A stretch of 64,000 bases of DNA from Gemmata palustris (GCF_017939745.1 NZ_JAGKQQ010000001.1:7207299-7271298); one strand, 5' to 3'; numbered from the stretch's first letter, positions 8,938 to 17,716 are shown. Numbers and translations: made by a program. Notes: generated by a model from the letters alone, not told the origin.

Positions 8938-9780
8938 TCAGGCGCGAGCGTGAAGTCTGGAACGGAAATTCACGACCTCAATGGGGCACGCAAGTGCTTT
9001 AGCGATCTGGGGAAAGTGCGTATCGACCCAGCCATTAGCCGAGGCAAACTCCCACGGTGTACCGGGCGGGACGTCTACCGATTTGAGGAGGACGAGCCGT
9101 TCGGCGCGGAGGACCAGTGCGGCGCGCGCGGCGATGGAATCAGTCGTCACGCTCCAGGAGTGAGGAAGGGCGCCGGGGCACCCCTCGTCTTCGAGCGCGA
9201 AGGTGAAGCAATCGAGACAACCTACTTTCCCCGCTCCCCTCGCTAAAGGGAAGGGGGGGGGAACCACCCGCTCGTTAACACTCGCGGTTCGCCCAGAGGC
9301 GCCCAATACCTGCTCCCCCTTCCCTAACAGGAGGGGGTTGCAGGGGGAACCCGCAGGGGGTTCCCCCTCACCAGAAGCGAGGGGGGCGGGGGGAGGAGGT
9401 TCTGAAAACAACCCCTCCCCAACCCCTCCCCTAAGCGGAGAGGGGCTTAAAACCGTCGCGGATTGCGTGATGTCTGTTGTGTTTGGTTCTGTCCCCCCTT
9501 CCTTCTTAGGGAAGGGGGTTAGGGGGTTAGGTTCTTCGCGACTTCCCACCAGTCGCTCCAAAAACGTCCGCGTCACACTCAGCGATTGCAGTGCGAGCCA
9601 GTGCGCGGCTTCTTCGCCCAATCCGTGCGTGCGGTCCAGTTTCCGCACGGCGTCCGCGACCGGCCCGCCACCGGGGACGAGCAACACCTCTGCCGGCCCG
9701 AGCGATTCAATGAACGCGCGGAGCGCTGGCCCGAGGGCCGCGGAGTCGAAGAGGCTCCCGCCGACCTTCACGACGATCAT
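8938..9780 (-). CDS. Amino-acid-kinase family protein, MfnE-like (methanopterin cofactor)
   Basis: 280 residues. The N-terminus MIVVKVGGSLFD with VLLVPGGGPVADAVRKLDR is the amino acid kinase fold; the C-terminal half has WSVTTDSIAARAAL and LVLLKSVDVPPG. Small kinases of this family next to the gene at 9777-10892 act in the furan part of methanopterin biosynthesis (MfnE) and are part of the H4MPT-linked C1 pathway in planctomycetes and methylotrophs. Odd: about 100 residues in the middle (roughly 80-185) come from a run of palindromic repeats and split the fold into two blocks. It overlaps the upstream gene by ATGA. Function is inferred from family and pairing. Confidence 0.7.
   Translation of the reverse strand: MIVVKVGGSLFDSAALGPALRAFIESLGPAEVLLVPGGGPVADAVRKLDRTHGLGEEAAHWLALQSLSVTRTFLERLVGSREEPNPLTPFPKKEGGTEPNTTDITQSATVLSPSPLRGGVGEGLFSEPPPPAPLASGEGEPPAGSPCNPLLLGKGEQVLGASGRTASVNERVVPPPFPLARGAGKVGCLDCFTFALEDEGCPGALPHSWSVTTDSIAARAALVLRAERLVLLKSVDVPPGTPWEFASANGWVDTHFPQIAKALACPIEVVNFRSRLHARA
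9233..9537. repeat. Cluster of palindromic G/C-tract repeats inside the MfnE-like gene
   Basis: About 300 bases built from four palindromic units: CCCCTCGCTAAAGGGAAGGG-type at 9233-9260, CTCCCCCTTCCCTAACAGGA at about 9312, CCCCCTCACCAGAAGCGAGG at about 9363, and the unit shared with queG at 9412-9535. No stop codon is created on the gene's strand, so the whole block is read as Pro/Gly/Ser-rich linker. G-runs and C-runs alternate, giving several strong potential hairpins. Confidence 0.8.
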
Positions 9781-10892
9781 CGCCGGCGCTCCGTCGCTAG
9801 CACCGCGACCGCGTAGGCCGGCGCACAGGCGGAGGCGTCGGGGCCGAGTGTGTCGTTGAGGGATGTGTGGTGGGGGGCGCCGATAGCTTGTTGCGCGAGG
9901 AACTCGCCGGAACCGGATACGATGTAGGCGACATCTTCAGATGGCGTCAATTCGGCGAGCCGCGCCGCTAACTCCCGATCGAGTACGCGCCGCCGGAACA
10001 CGCCGACGCGGGCCAGAAAGTTGGTCAGCGACCACTGCGGCGTCGCCCGCTCAGGGGCCGCACCTGCTTGCCGAGCTTTCAGGAAACCACTGACGTCAGC
10101 GATGCACTCCCGGAGCCGCGCGAGTTGGCTGTCACGAGCACCTTGCACGAGGGTGTCGGTAATATCAGTTGGAATCGTTTCGAGATCGGCACCACACATT
10201 CGTGCGAGCCGGGCGGCGGCATATTTTCGCGTTGCAGGGCGACTGTCGGCGGTATCGTGGTCGTTGGGGTCTTCCGGAATGTTGCCCAGCATCACGTACA
10301 CGTCGAGCGTGGTGGCGAACAGTTCTGCCGCCGTCAGCCACGGCAGGATTGCGCACACCGGTGTTCGGCGGACGCCGGTGTAAACCAGTTCGCCGCTAAA
10401 GAGGCGATCATAATCCGTCTTGCCGACCGGCACCGGCTTGCCGTCCATAATCGGAATGATGTCCGTTGTTGTGGAACCCACATCGACGAGGATCGCCCGG
10501 CCCTTGGGAACGTACTGCCCCGCGAAGGTCGCGAGTGCGTGCCAGTTCGCCGCGGCGACCTTCATGTGATTCTGCTTCGCTTCCTCCGAATTCAGGAACG
10601 CGCCGTCCGTGCTCCACACATTGATCGCGCGCCCGCCACTCGCACGCCGCACGGCCGCGATGATCGCGTGAACGCCGTCGCGCTTCGTCTCGAAACAGTC
10701 GCACAACTCGCCGGTCATCGTTACGGCCAGTTCCTCGACATCCGGGAACTTCGCCACAAGTTCGGCGAGAGCGGTCGGCAGCTTGTCCGGTTGCTTCCAT
10801 AACGGGAACGGCACCGACACGGCGCGTTTATCCGCGGTTGCGGCCTTCAGATTCGCCCCGCCGATGTCGAGTCCTAAGATTGACGTTGCCAT
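9777..10892 (-). CDS. H4MPT-linked C1 transfer pathway protein, MfnF-like (hydantoinase/oxoprolinase fold)
   Basis: 371 residues. ASKHA-type fold: ILGLDIGGANLKAA at the N-terminus, ELAVTMTGELCDCF near residue 55, and ILVDVGSTTTDIIPI near 135. Together with YTGVRRTPVCAI these mark the family called H4MPT-linked C1 transfer pathway protein, whose archaeal member MfnF condenses the furan and tyramine-glutamate parts of methanofuran. It is translationally coupled (ATGA) to the small kinase downstream. Together they suggest that this organism makes an H4MPT/methanofuran-type cofactor for formaldehyde oxidation, as other planctomycetes do. Confidence 0.78.
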   Translation of the reverse strand: MATSILGLDIGGANLKAATADKRAVSVPFPLWKQPDKLPTALAELVAKFPDVEELAVTMTGELCDCFETKRDGVHAIIAAVRRASGGRAINVWSTDGAFLNSEEAKQNHMKVAAANWHALATFAGQYVPKGRAILVDVGSTTTDIIPIMDGKPVPVGKTDYDRLFSGELVYTGVRRTPVCAILPWLTAAELFATTLDVYVMLGNIPEDPNDHDTADSRPATRKYAAARLARMCGADLETIPTDITDTLVQGARDSQLARLRECIADVSGFLKARQAGAAPERATPQWSLTNFLARVGVFRRRVLDRELAARLAELTPSEDVAYIVSGSGEFLAQQAIGAPHHTSLNDTLGPDASACAPAYAVAVLATERRR

Positions 10893-10971
10893 GCGGCTCA
10901 GAATACCGTCGCGGGGTCGTAAAGTCGAAAGTCGCGCGTCCCCCTGAAACCCGGACGCCGACCGCTGACAC

Positions 10972-11018
10972 CCTGCGACCTGCGACTTTACGACCTCCGA
11001 CTTTGCGACCTTCGACTA
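10972..11018. repeat. Three-copy 15-base tandem before the Hsp70 start
   Basis: Three imperfect 15-base units of the form TRCGACCTNCGACTT end immediately at the ATG of the Hsp70 gene (11018). They occupy the place where a ribosome-binding site would be, and no clear purine-rich Shine-Dalgarno is visible. Confidence 0.55.
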
Positions 11019-13873
11019 TGCCCCGCTACCTCGTCGGAATCGATCTCGGCACCACGAACGTCGCGGTGGCCTTCGTGGACACGGCCAGTAAAGCGGCCGG
11101 CGGTCCGCGACTGCACACGTTCCACGTCCCGCAAGTCGTCGCGGCCGGTCAGGTGCAAGAGCACGACCTGCTGCCGTCGTTCCTCTACATCCCGGGGCCG
11201 CACGACCTCGCGCCCGGGGCGATCGATCTCCCCTGGAAGAAGAACCCGCCCGATACCGCGGGCCTGTTCGCTCGCAATCACGGGGCGAAAGTGCCCGGGC
11301 GCCAAATTTCGAGCGCGAAGTCGTGGTTGTGCCACCCTGGTGTCGATCGCACCGCGCCGCTGTTGCCGTGGGCCGGTCCGCCGGACGTTCCGCGCCTGTC
11401 GCCATTAGAAGTGTCGGCGAAGTACCTCAAACACATCGTCGAGGCGTGGAACAACGCGCCCAATCGCAAAGAGGCGGACAAGCTCGAAGAACAAACGGTG
11501 GTGGTGACGGTGCCCGCGTCGTTCGATGACGTGGCACGGAACCTGACGGCCGAGGCCGCGAAGCAAGCGGGCTTGAAGCACGTCACGCTGCTCGAAGAAC
11601 CGCAGGCCGCGTTCTATGCGTGGCTCGGCACGCACTCGCCGCAGGAAGCCGGAATGCTGCGCCCCGGGATGCGCTGCTTGGTGGTGGACGTCGGCGGCGG
11701 AACGTCCGACTTCAGTTTGATTCGGGCCGGGGAGGAGAAGGGAGAACTCACGTTCATCCGCGACGCGGTCGGCGACCACCTGCTGCTCGGCGGCGACAAC
11801 ATGGACCTCGCGCTCGCGAAGGCCGTCGAGCAGAAGCTCCCCGGCGGCCGGCTCGACGCGGCGCAGTTCGGGTCGCTCGTGCAGGCGTGCCGCGGGGCGA
11901 AGGAAGCGCTCCTCACCGCCCCCCCACCGCCCTCGTACCCCGTCACTGTGATGGGGAAGGGGCGCTCCGTTGTGGGTGGCACGGTGTCGGTGAACATTAC
12001 CCCGAAGGACGTGGCCGTCGCCCTCTTCGACGGATTCTTCCCGCTCACGCCGTTCGACGCGGAACCGACCCACGGCATCCGCACCGGGCTCCAGGAGATG
12101 GGGCTCCCGTATGTCTCCGACGCGGCCGTCAGCAAGCACCTCGCGGCGTTCATTCGGCAGCACGTGCCCGCGACCGAGGGCGTCGATGCGATTCTTTTCA
12201 ACGGCGGGGTGTTCCAGCCGGAAGTGCTGCGCGAGCGCGTCATTGATGTGATGCGGCCGTGGTTCGACCAGACGGAGAAGAAGTGGGAGCCGCTGGTCCT
12301 AACGAGTCCGTCGCTCGACCTCGCGGTCGCGTGGGGCGCAGCGTACTTCGCGTGGCTCAAGCACTCCGGCGGTCGGCGCATCGGCGGGGGGATTCCGCGC
12401 TCGTACTACGTCGCGGTGGAGACTGATGCACCGGGGCGCGGGGTTCACGCGCACAGCGTTCCGGTGTTGTGCGTCGTTCCGCGCCGGATGCAGGAGGGCG
12501 AAGAGGTTCACATGCCGGAGCCGGTGCTGGAACTCGCGCTCGGCGAGCCGGTACTGTTCCCTCTCTACACCTCGACCGTGCGTGGGGATGATAAACCGGG
12601 GCAAGTGCTGCGATTGCCGGAAGAATCGCTGATGCGCCTGCCGCCGCTTCACACGATTCTGCGCGGCGGAAAGAGGGCCGGCGCCAAGCGCGTGCCGGTC
12701 ACGCTCGCGGCCAAGTGTACCGAGATCGGCACGCTCGAACTTTACTGCGAATCGAAGGAAGGCAACCGCTGGCGCCTGGAGTTCAACGTCCGCGACGTGC
12801 TGCGCGAACCGACGAAGGACGACATCGATGACGACGCGAAGGGCGCTGTGATCGACGTCTTCCCGGAAGAAAAAGTTCAGGCTGCTGCGGCGCTGATCGC
12901 ACAGGTGTTTGGCGATCCAGGGACCAGCGCCCCCGAAGTGGGTGAGGCGCCCGCGGTCCCCGCGGCCACGACCTCCGATCTTCCCAAACTGCTCGAAGCC
13001 GCGTTGGAGTCGCCGCGCGCCGACTGGCCCACGGGTTTGTGCCGCCGGGTGTGGGAGTTCCTCGAAGCCAACGCGCCCGGTCGCGCCCGGTCACCCGGGC
13101 ACCTGTCGCGGTGGTACAACCTCACGGGTTACACGCTGCGGCCCGGTTTCGGCGACCCGGTCGACCGTTACCGCGTCGAATCGCTGTGGAAGATGATTAC
13201 CGCCGCGGCGAGCGGCCAGGCGCAGACGAGCGGCCCGAAGAAGATGGTCGTCCCCGAGGGCGGTGCGGATTATTGGATCATGTGGCGCCGGGTGAGCGGC
13301 GGGTTGAACGCGGCGCTCCAGCAAGCGCTGTTCTCCCGCTTGAAGCCCACGCTCCTTCCCGTGAAGGGCAAGGCGTTCTCCCGCCCGCCGGCCAACGAGT
13401 TCGCCGAGATGTGGCGGGCCGCTGCGAGCCTCGAGCGCCTGGATGCGAAGACCCGCGAGACGCTCGGTGCCGCCGTGCTTCGAGATTGCAAGAAGTCGCC
13501 CGTGCCGACGTATGCGTTTTGGGCGCTCACGCGGTTCGGCGCCCGGGTCCAGTTCTACGGTCCGTTAAACTCGGTCGTTCACCCCGAGATCGTGGAGCAG
13601 TGGATTGATGAGCTTCTGCCGTTCACGCCGGCCAACGACAGCGAGAAGAACGGCTGGCTCTTTTGCTTGTCGCAGCTCGCCCGCCAGAGCGGTTTGCGCG
13701 CGGTGGACATTAGCGATTCGACGCGCAACCGGGTGCTGGACGTGCTGCGTGCGCACCCGTGCCCCGCGGCGTGGAAGCGGATGGTCGAGGAGGTCGTCGC
13801 GGCCGAGGGCGAAGAAGCGTCGCGGTTGTTCGGCGAGAGCCTCCCGATTGGGTTACGATTGTCGGGTGGGTAA
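11018..13873 (+). CDS. Long Hsp70-family chaperone-like protein (HSP70 plus C-terminal extension)
   Basis: 951 residues from the ATG at 11018 (MPRYLVGIDLGTTNVAVAFV); upstream in-frame sequence is repetitive and not protein-like. Hsp70 ATPase motifs are phosphate 1 (GIDLGTTN), TVPASFDDVAR, LEEPQAAFYAW and phosphate 2 (VVDVGGGTSDFSL), then NGGVFQPEVLRERV in the adenosine region. The C-terminal 400 residues are not a standard substrate-binding domain; they resemble the DUF3731-type extension found on large Hsp70 relatives of Pseudomonas and planctomycetes, with WIMWRRVSGGLNAALQQ and similar helices. DnaK is about 640 residues, so this is clearly a separate subfamily. The client is unknown. Confidence 0.85.
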   Translation: MPRYLVGIDLGTTNVAVAFVDTASKAAGGPRLHTFHVPQVVAAGQVQEHDLLPSFLYIPGPHDLAPGAIDLPWKKNPPDTAGLFARNHGAKVPGRQISSAKSWLCHPGVDRTAPLLPWAGPPDVPRLSPLEVSAKYLKHIVEAWNNAPNRKEADKLEEQTVVVTVPASFDDVARNLTAEAAKQAGLKHVTLLEEPQAAFYAWLGTHSPQEAGMLRPGMRCLVVDVGGGTSDFSLIRAGEEKGELTFIRDAVGDHLLLGGDNMDLALAKAVEQKLPGGRLDAAQFGSLVQACRGAKEALLTAPPPPSYPVTVMGKGRSVVGGTVSVNITPKDVAVALFDGFFPLTPFDAEPTHGIRTGLQEMGLPYVSDAAVSKHLAAFIRQHVPATEGVDAILFNGGVFQPEVLRERVIDVMRPWFDQTEKKWEPLVLTSPSLDLAVAWGAAYFAWLKHSGGRRIGGGIPRSYYVAVETDAPGRGVHAHSVPVLCVVPRRMQEGEEVHMPEPVLELALGEPVLFPLYTSTVRGDDKPGQVLRLPEESLMRLPPLHTILRGGKRAGAKRVPVTLAAKCTEIGTLELYCESKEGNRWRLEFNVRDVLREPTKDDIDDDAKGAVIDVFPEEKVQAAAALIAQVFGDPGTSAPEVGEAPAVPAATTSDLPKLLEAALESPRADWPTGLCRRVWEFLEANAPGRARSPGHLSRWYNLTGYTLRPGFGDPVDRYRVESLWKMITAAASGQAQTSGPKKMVVPEGGADYWIMWRRVSGGLNAALQQALFSRLKPTLLPVKGKAFSRPPANEFAEMWRAAASLERLDAKTRETLGAAVLRDCKKSPVPTYAFWALTRFGARVQFYGPLNSVVHPEIVEQWIDELLPFTPANDSEKNGWLFCLSQLARQSGLRAVDISDSTRNRVLDVLRAHPCPAAWKRMVEEVVAAEGEEASRLFGESLPIGLRLSGG

Positions 13874-13884
13874 TGTGTTGGCGA

Positions 13885-13973
13885 ACCCCGCCCGCAAGGG
13901 CGGTGGGAGCACCTGGCGCCGCGGCGGGTATCGCTGGGTCAGCTAGCCACCGCCCGGCCCTTGCGGGCGGGGT
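13885..13973. terminator. Strong G+C-rich hairpin after the Hsp70 gene
   Basis: ACCCCGCCCGCAAGGG at 13885-13900 pairs perfectly with CCCTTGCGGGCGGGGT at 13958-13973, and six further bases pair inside. It begins 12 bases after the stop codon. No T-run follows, so it may be a dispersed palindromic repeat acting as an mRNA 3' end and not a classical terminator. Confidence 0.5.
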
Positions 13974-14058
13974 CCACTGTAGTCAGACCGGATCGTGCTG
14001 ATTGTCTGTCTTCCGCAGCCGGCCTTTGTCAACGAATGGCAAACGTGGGGTGCGCCAG

Positions 14059-14212
14059 CGTTTTTGGTTGTGCCCTCTCCCCTTGCGGGAGAGGGTGGTG
14101 AGGCTTTGCGAACCGGGTGAGGGGTGGTCGCCACACACCGGAAGCAACCCCTCACCCCGCCGCGAAGCGCGGCGACCCTCTCCCGCAAGGGGAGAGGGCA
14201 CAACCAAAAACG
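14059..14212. repeat. 154-bp element with perfect 38-bp terminal inverted repeats
   Basis: CGTTTTTGGTTGTGCCCTCT at 14059 begins a 38-base arm (14059-14096) whose exact reverse complement occupies 14175-14212. The 78-base centre carries a second weaker palindrome (CCGCCGCGAAGCGCGGCG). It lies 137 bases before the FHA kinase start. Size, perfect arms and lack of coding capacity fit a MITE-like or REP-type element. Confidence 0.8.
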
Positions 14213-14349
14213 GAATCATTGCCCACGTTCGCAATCCATTGCGTGAGGCCGGCTACAGAAGGCAAACAAAGCGAGACGGTGTCACTTGCTGCCTTCGTTA
14301 TCACCCACCGCCCTTACGGGCGGGATGCCCGGTTCTTCGGAACACTCTC

Positions 14350-15975
14350 ATGCTCACGCTCACGGTCGCGAACAAGCTCGAAACGCAGCAACTCACGCAC
14401 AGCAGCGGCCCGCTGGAGCTCGGGCGCGGGCCGGTGCGGTCGGGGTCGGCGCGGGTCGTGGTGCGCGACGCCTTCGTGTCGCGCGACCACATCCGCATCG
14501 AGGAGCTACCGGGCCGCAAGGTGAAGGTGGCGAACCTCAGCACGAAGGCACCCGTCACGGTGGACAACCACGCGGTGCTGAACCCCGGCGCCGATTGCGA
14601 CTATTTGCTCCCGGTCCGGCTGGCCGTGGGCGAAACCGTTATTGATGTGGATTCCGGCGACTCCGAGCCGGTCTCGGTGAACGTGCTGAAGACCATCGCC
14701 GCGCCCGCGCGGGCGGGGTCCGGTACGCAGCCGGCGCTCATCGACCGCAGCGAGGCCGCGAAGCCCGAGGAGATCGTCGGCTGGCTCGAAACGGTCGTGA
14801 ACGTGCAGAAGGCCGGCGAGCGCGACGCCTTCTACAAGCAAGCGGCCGACGCGCTCGTCTCGCACATCGGGTTGGACACCGGCATCGTGCTCGTGAAGGA
14901 GCGCGATGCGTGGCGCGTAACGGCGCAGGTAATGAGGGACGACAAACAGCCCGCCCGGGCGTTCAGTCACGCGCTCGTGAACCAGGCCCTGACGGGTAAG
15001 CGCACCTTTTACGTGGGCGCGGCGGCGGCCGGAGGGGGCGAGAGCCTGGTGGGGGTGCAGGGCGTCGTGGTCTCGCCGTTCTTCGACTCGAAGGACAACG
15101 TGATCGGCGTGGTCTACGGTAGCCGGATGCAGCGCGCACGCGGGCGCGAAATCGGGCCGCTCGAAGCGCAGGTCGTGCAGTTGCTCGCGACCGCCGTCGG
15201 TGCCGGGCTACAGCGGTTGGAGCAGGACGACGAGGCCAACCGGCTGCGCGTGGCGAAGGAGGCGGCGGAAGAAGCCGACCGCACCAAAAGCGGCTTCCTC
15301 GCGATGGTCAGCCACGAACTCCGCACGCCGCTCACCACCATCATCGGCTATTCGGAGATGCTGCTCGAACAGGCCGCGATGGACAACTTGCCGCAATACA
15401 CGGCCGACCTCCAGCAGGTCCACGCCGCGGGCCAGCACCTGCTCGCGCTCATCAACGACATCCTCGATTTCTCGAAGATCGAAGCGGGCAAACTGGAGAT
15501 CGCGAACGATCCTTATGCGCCGGCGAGCTTGATCGGCGACCTGATGTTGTCGGTGGAACCGCTCGCGAAGAAGAACAAGAACCAAATTGAAGTGGACTGC
15601 CCGCCGGACCTGGGCCGCGCAATGGGCGACCCGACGCGCATTCGCCAGTGCGTGCTGAACCTCGTGGGCAATGCGTGCAAGTTCACGACGGACGGCACCG
15701 TGAAGGTGACCGCCCGGCGCGAGCCCGTGGCCGGGGTGGACTCGATCCTTATCGCGGTGTCGGACACGGGAATCGGCATGTCGCCGGAGCAGGTGGGCCG
15801 GCTGTTCCGGGCGTTCACGCAGGTGGACTCTTCGGCCGGGCGCAAGTTCGGCGGCACCGGCTTGGGACTGGCGATCAGTCAGAAACTCTGCGCCGCGATG
15901 GGCGGGCAGATCACCGTAGCGAGCGAACTCGGCAAGGGCAGCACGTTCACGATGACTATCAAAGCAATGCTGTGA
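14350..15975 (+). CDS. FHA-GAF sensor histidine kinase
   Basis: 541 residues from the ATG at 14350. An FHA domain (about 1-95: LELGRGPVRSGSARVVVRDAFVSRDHIRIEE, written here as its GRGP and SRDHIRIEE motifs) would bind phosphothreonine. A GAF domain follows (about 145-275, SHIGLDTGIVLVKERDAW). Then come HisKA with MVSHELRTPLTTIIGY (phospho-accepting His near 321) and HATPase with NLVGNACKFT, VSDTGIGM and GGTGLGLAIS. There are no membrane segments, so it is a cytoplasmic sensor. FHA-linked kinases may couple Ser/Thr phosphorylation to two-component signalling. No response regulator is adjacent. Confidence 0.9.
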   Translation: MLTLTVANKLETQQLTHSSGPLELGRGPVRSGSARVVVRDAFVSRDHIRIEELPGRKVKVANLSTKAPVTVDNHAVLNPGADCDYLLPVRLAVGETVIDVDSGDSEPVSVNVLKTIAAPARAGSGTQPALIDRSEAAKPEEIVGWLETVVNVQKAGERDAFYKQAADALVSHIGLDTGIVLVKERDAWRVTAQVMRDDKQPARAFSHALVNQALTGKRTFYVGAAAAGGGESLVGVQGVVVSPFFDSKDNVIGVVYGSRMQRARGREIGPLEAQVVQLLATAVGAGLQRLEQDDEANRLRVAKEAAEEADRTKSGFLAMVSHELRTPLTTIIGYSEMLLEQAAMDNLPQYTADLQQVHAAGQHLLALINDILDFSKIEAGKLEIANDPYAPASLIGDLMLSVEPLAKKNKNQIEVDCPPDLGRAMGDPTRIRQCVLNLVGNACKFTTDGTVKVTARREPVAGVDSILIAVSDTGIGMSPEQVGRLFRAFTQVDSSAGRKFGGTGLGLAISQKLCAAMGGQITVASELGKGSTFTMTIKAML

Positions 15976-16001
15976 GCGCAAACGGACAGTGGAGGCGATG
16001 G

Positions 16002-16583
16002 TCAGCCCGACTCGTGTCCCGATTTCGTCCACTCGTTGCGGAGCACCGAGTACATCCGCACGTCCTCGAAATTCCCGCGGCGCAGGAGCGCGTGGCGGAA
16101 CACTCCTTCGTGCTGGAAGCCCAGCTTCGTCAGGACGCGCTCGCTCGCGGTGTTGCCGTCAATGACGCGGGCCTGCATTCGCTCCGGTTCGTACTCGGTG
16201 AATGCGAAGTTCAGCACCGCCCGACACGCCTCGACAACATACCCCTGGCCCCAAAACGGTTCGGCGATCCAGTAGCCGAGCTCCATCGTCTGGTGCGGCT
16301 TCGCGGCCCAAAAGCACCCGCACGCACCGATGGGGTGTGGGTCCGGGGTGACGGTAATGGCGTAGGGCTCGGGCATTCCCTCGAGGTACCGCAGCACGGC
16401 GTAATCGCGGAGGAACAGCATCGTGTCCGCGACGGTGCGGTGCGCGTCCCAGAGCGTGAACCGCGTCACGTTCGGGTTCCGCGCGTGCTCGAAGAGCGGT
16501 TGTGCATCGTCTTCGGTGAACGCCCGGAGGACGAGGCGCTCCGTGGTGAGCGTCGGCGGGCGCCAGTTGGGCAGTTTCATCAT
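16002..16583 (-). CDS. GNAT acetyltransferase, RimJ/RimL type
   Basis: 193 residues. TLTTERLVLRAFTEDDAQPL at the N-terminus is the RimL-type start. PHPIGACGCF and MELGYWIAEPFWGQGYVVEA give the acetyl-CoA binding region, and RVIDGNTASERVLTKLGFQHEGVFR is the usual C-terminal strand-helix. It probably N-acetylates a protein N-terminus or a small amine. Two ATGs (16583 and 16580) overlap the stop of the sugar kinase gene, so the pair is translationally coupled. Confidence 0.87.
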   Translation of the reverse strand: MMKLPNWRPPTLTTERLVLRAFTEDDAQPLFEHARNPNVTRFTLWDAHRTVADTMLFLRDYAVLRYLEGMPEPYAITVTPDPHPIGACGCFWAAKPHQTMELGYWIAEPFWGQGYVVEACRAVLNFAFTEYEPERMQARVIDGNTASERVLTKLGFQHEGVFRHALLRRGNFEDVRMYSVLRNEWTKSGHESG

Positions 16584-17515
16584 TTCAGCCCCGCAGCGCG
16601 TTCCACTTCGGCGCGATCGATTTTCGGGGTGCCACCCGGGTACTCGCACACCCGGGCCGCGTAGTGCGTGGCGAACTTCGCGCACTCGCGCAGCGGCCGC
16701 CCCTCCAGGTGCAGGCACACCATCGCGGCGGTGAATGCGTCCCCCGCCCCCACCGTATCAACGACCTTCGCGGACACGCCGGGCTCGGTGAATGTTTCAC
16801 TTGGATAAAGTGAGCCGTCGTCCCCGTCGTCCTCTTCCCACCGTCTGTAGATTTCGCACCCCTGTTCGCCACGAGTCAGGATCGTAGCGCCACAGCCGAA
16901 GGCGAGCGGCGTCACGGCGTCCATGACATCGGATAGTGATCGGAATCCGAGGACGTCGCTGAGCACAGAGAGCTCATCCGCGTTGATTTTGATCCAATTG
17001 CTCGTGCCGATTCCCCACCGCAGTATTTCTTCAGAGAAATATTGCCCTCGGAGATTCACATCGAACACGACCAAATCCCGCGGCCGCGGGTGCAGCCTTT
17101 CGGCGAATCGGTGAACGGGAACCGGTGTGCCGAACCGTTGCGCGAGTGTACCGAAGCACGCGGCGCGGGCCGTTTTCAGAAGCGGTTCGAGCTTCTCGTC
17201 CCACCCGATGTAATCCCATGCGACGTATTCGGTGATCGTGTACGTCGGCACCTTGTTCGCGTCGAGTGCCACCTGGACCGTGCCGGTCGGGTGATCGGGA
17301 TCGGTCTGGATGTACTCGTCTGAAAGCCCGAGTGCCCGGACGCGGTCGCGCAACTCGTGCCCGAGGTCGTCGGCGCCGACGCGCGACACGATGACCGAGT
17401 CGTGGCCGAGCTGGTGGCAGTGGAACGCGAAGTTGAACGGCGCCCCGCCGGCCACCTTTCGGCCGTCCGGGTACACGTCCCACAGCACTTCGCCGATGCC
17501 GACAATTGGGTTCAT
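16580..17515 (-). CDS. PfkB-family carbohydrate kinase (fructokinase-like)
   Basis: 311 residues from ATG 17515 (MNPIVGIGEVLWDVYPDG); the longer upstream frame is not conserved in character. PfkB signatures are KVAGGAPFNFAFHCHQLGH (signature 1 region, with GG and N), ILTRGEQGCEIY and VVDTVGAGDAFTAAMV (signature 2, with the catalytic Asp in GAGD). Substrate is probably fructose or a related sugar; the sequence alone does not decide. Upstream lies the 17525-17716 inverted repeat, which may contain or replace the promoter. Confidence 0.87.
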   Translation of the reverse strand: MNPIVGIGEVLWDVYPDGRKVAGGAPFNFAFHCHQLGHDSVIVSRVGADDLGHELRDRVRALGLSDEYIQTDPDHPTGTVQVALDANKVPTYTITEYVAWDYIGWDEKLEPLLKTARAACFGTLAQRFGTPVPVHRFAERLHPRPRDLVVFDVNLRGQYFSEEILRWGIGTSNWIKINADELSVLSDVLGFRSLSDVMDAVTPLAFGCGATILTRGEQGCEIYRRWEEDDGDDGSLYPSETFTEPGVSAKVVDTVGAGDAFTAAMVCLHLEGRPLRECAKFATHYAARVCEYPGGTPKIDRAEVERAAGLK

Positions 17516-17524
17516 GACAACTCC

Positions 17525-17716
17525 GGGCGAACGGCCGGTGTGAGCCGGCCGGTGAGAACAGTGAAGAGTTTTTGACAGGATTAACACGATCAAGAGACCG
17601 CTCGACGTGGATCGCGTCTCTGGTTGATCTGAATCCGGTTGATCCGGTTAATCCTGTCCAATTGTTCTTCGTGCGATTGCGCTCGACACCGGCCGGCTCA
17701 CACCGGCCGTTCGCCC
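17525..17716. repeat. 192-bp nested inverted repeat with perfect 30-bp arms
   Basis: GGGCGAACGGCCGGTGTGAG starts a 30-base arm at 17525-17554; its exact reverse complement is at 17687-17716. Inside, GACAGGATTAAC (17574-17585) pairs exactly with GTTAATCCTGTC (17647-17658). The right arm runs into the enoyl-CoA hydratase gene and encodes its last residues (GERPV) and stop. This looks like a MITE-like element; the whole could fold into one long stem. Confidence 0.85.

Noticed and set aside
9233..9537. CRISPR array, because of repeated G/C tracts
   Set aside because: Units are palindromes of different sequence and spacing without regular direct repeats; no array or cas gene is present in the window.
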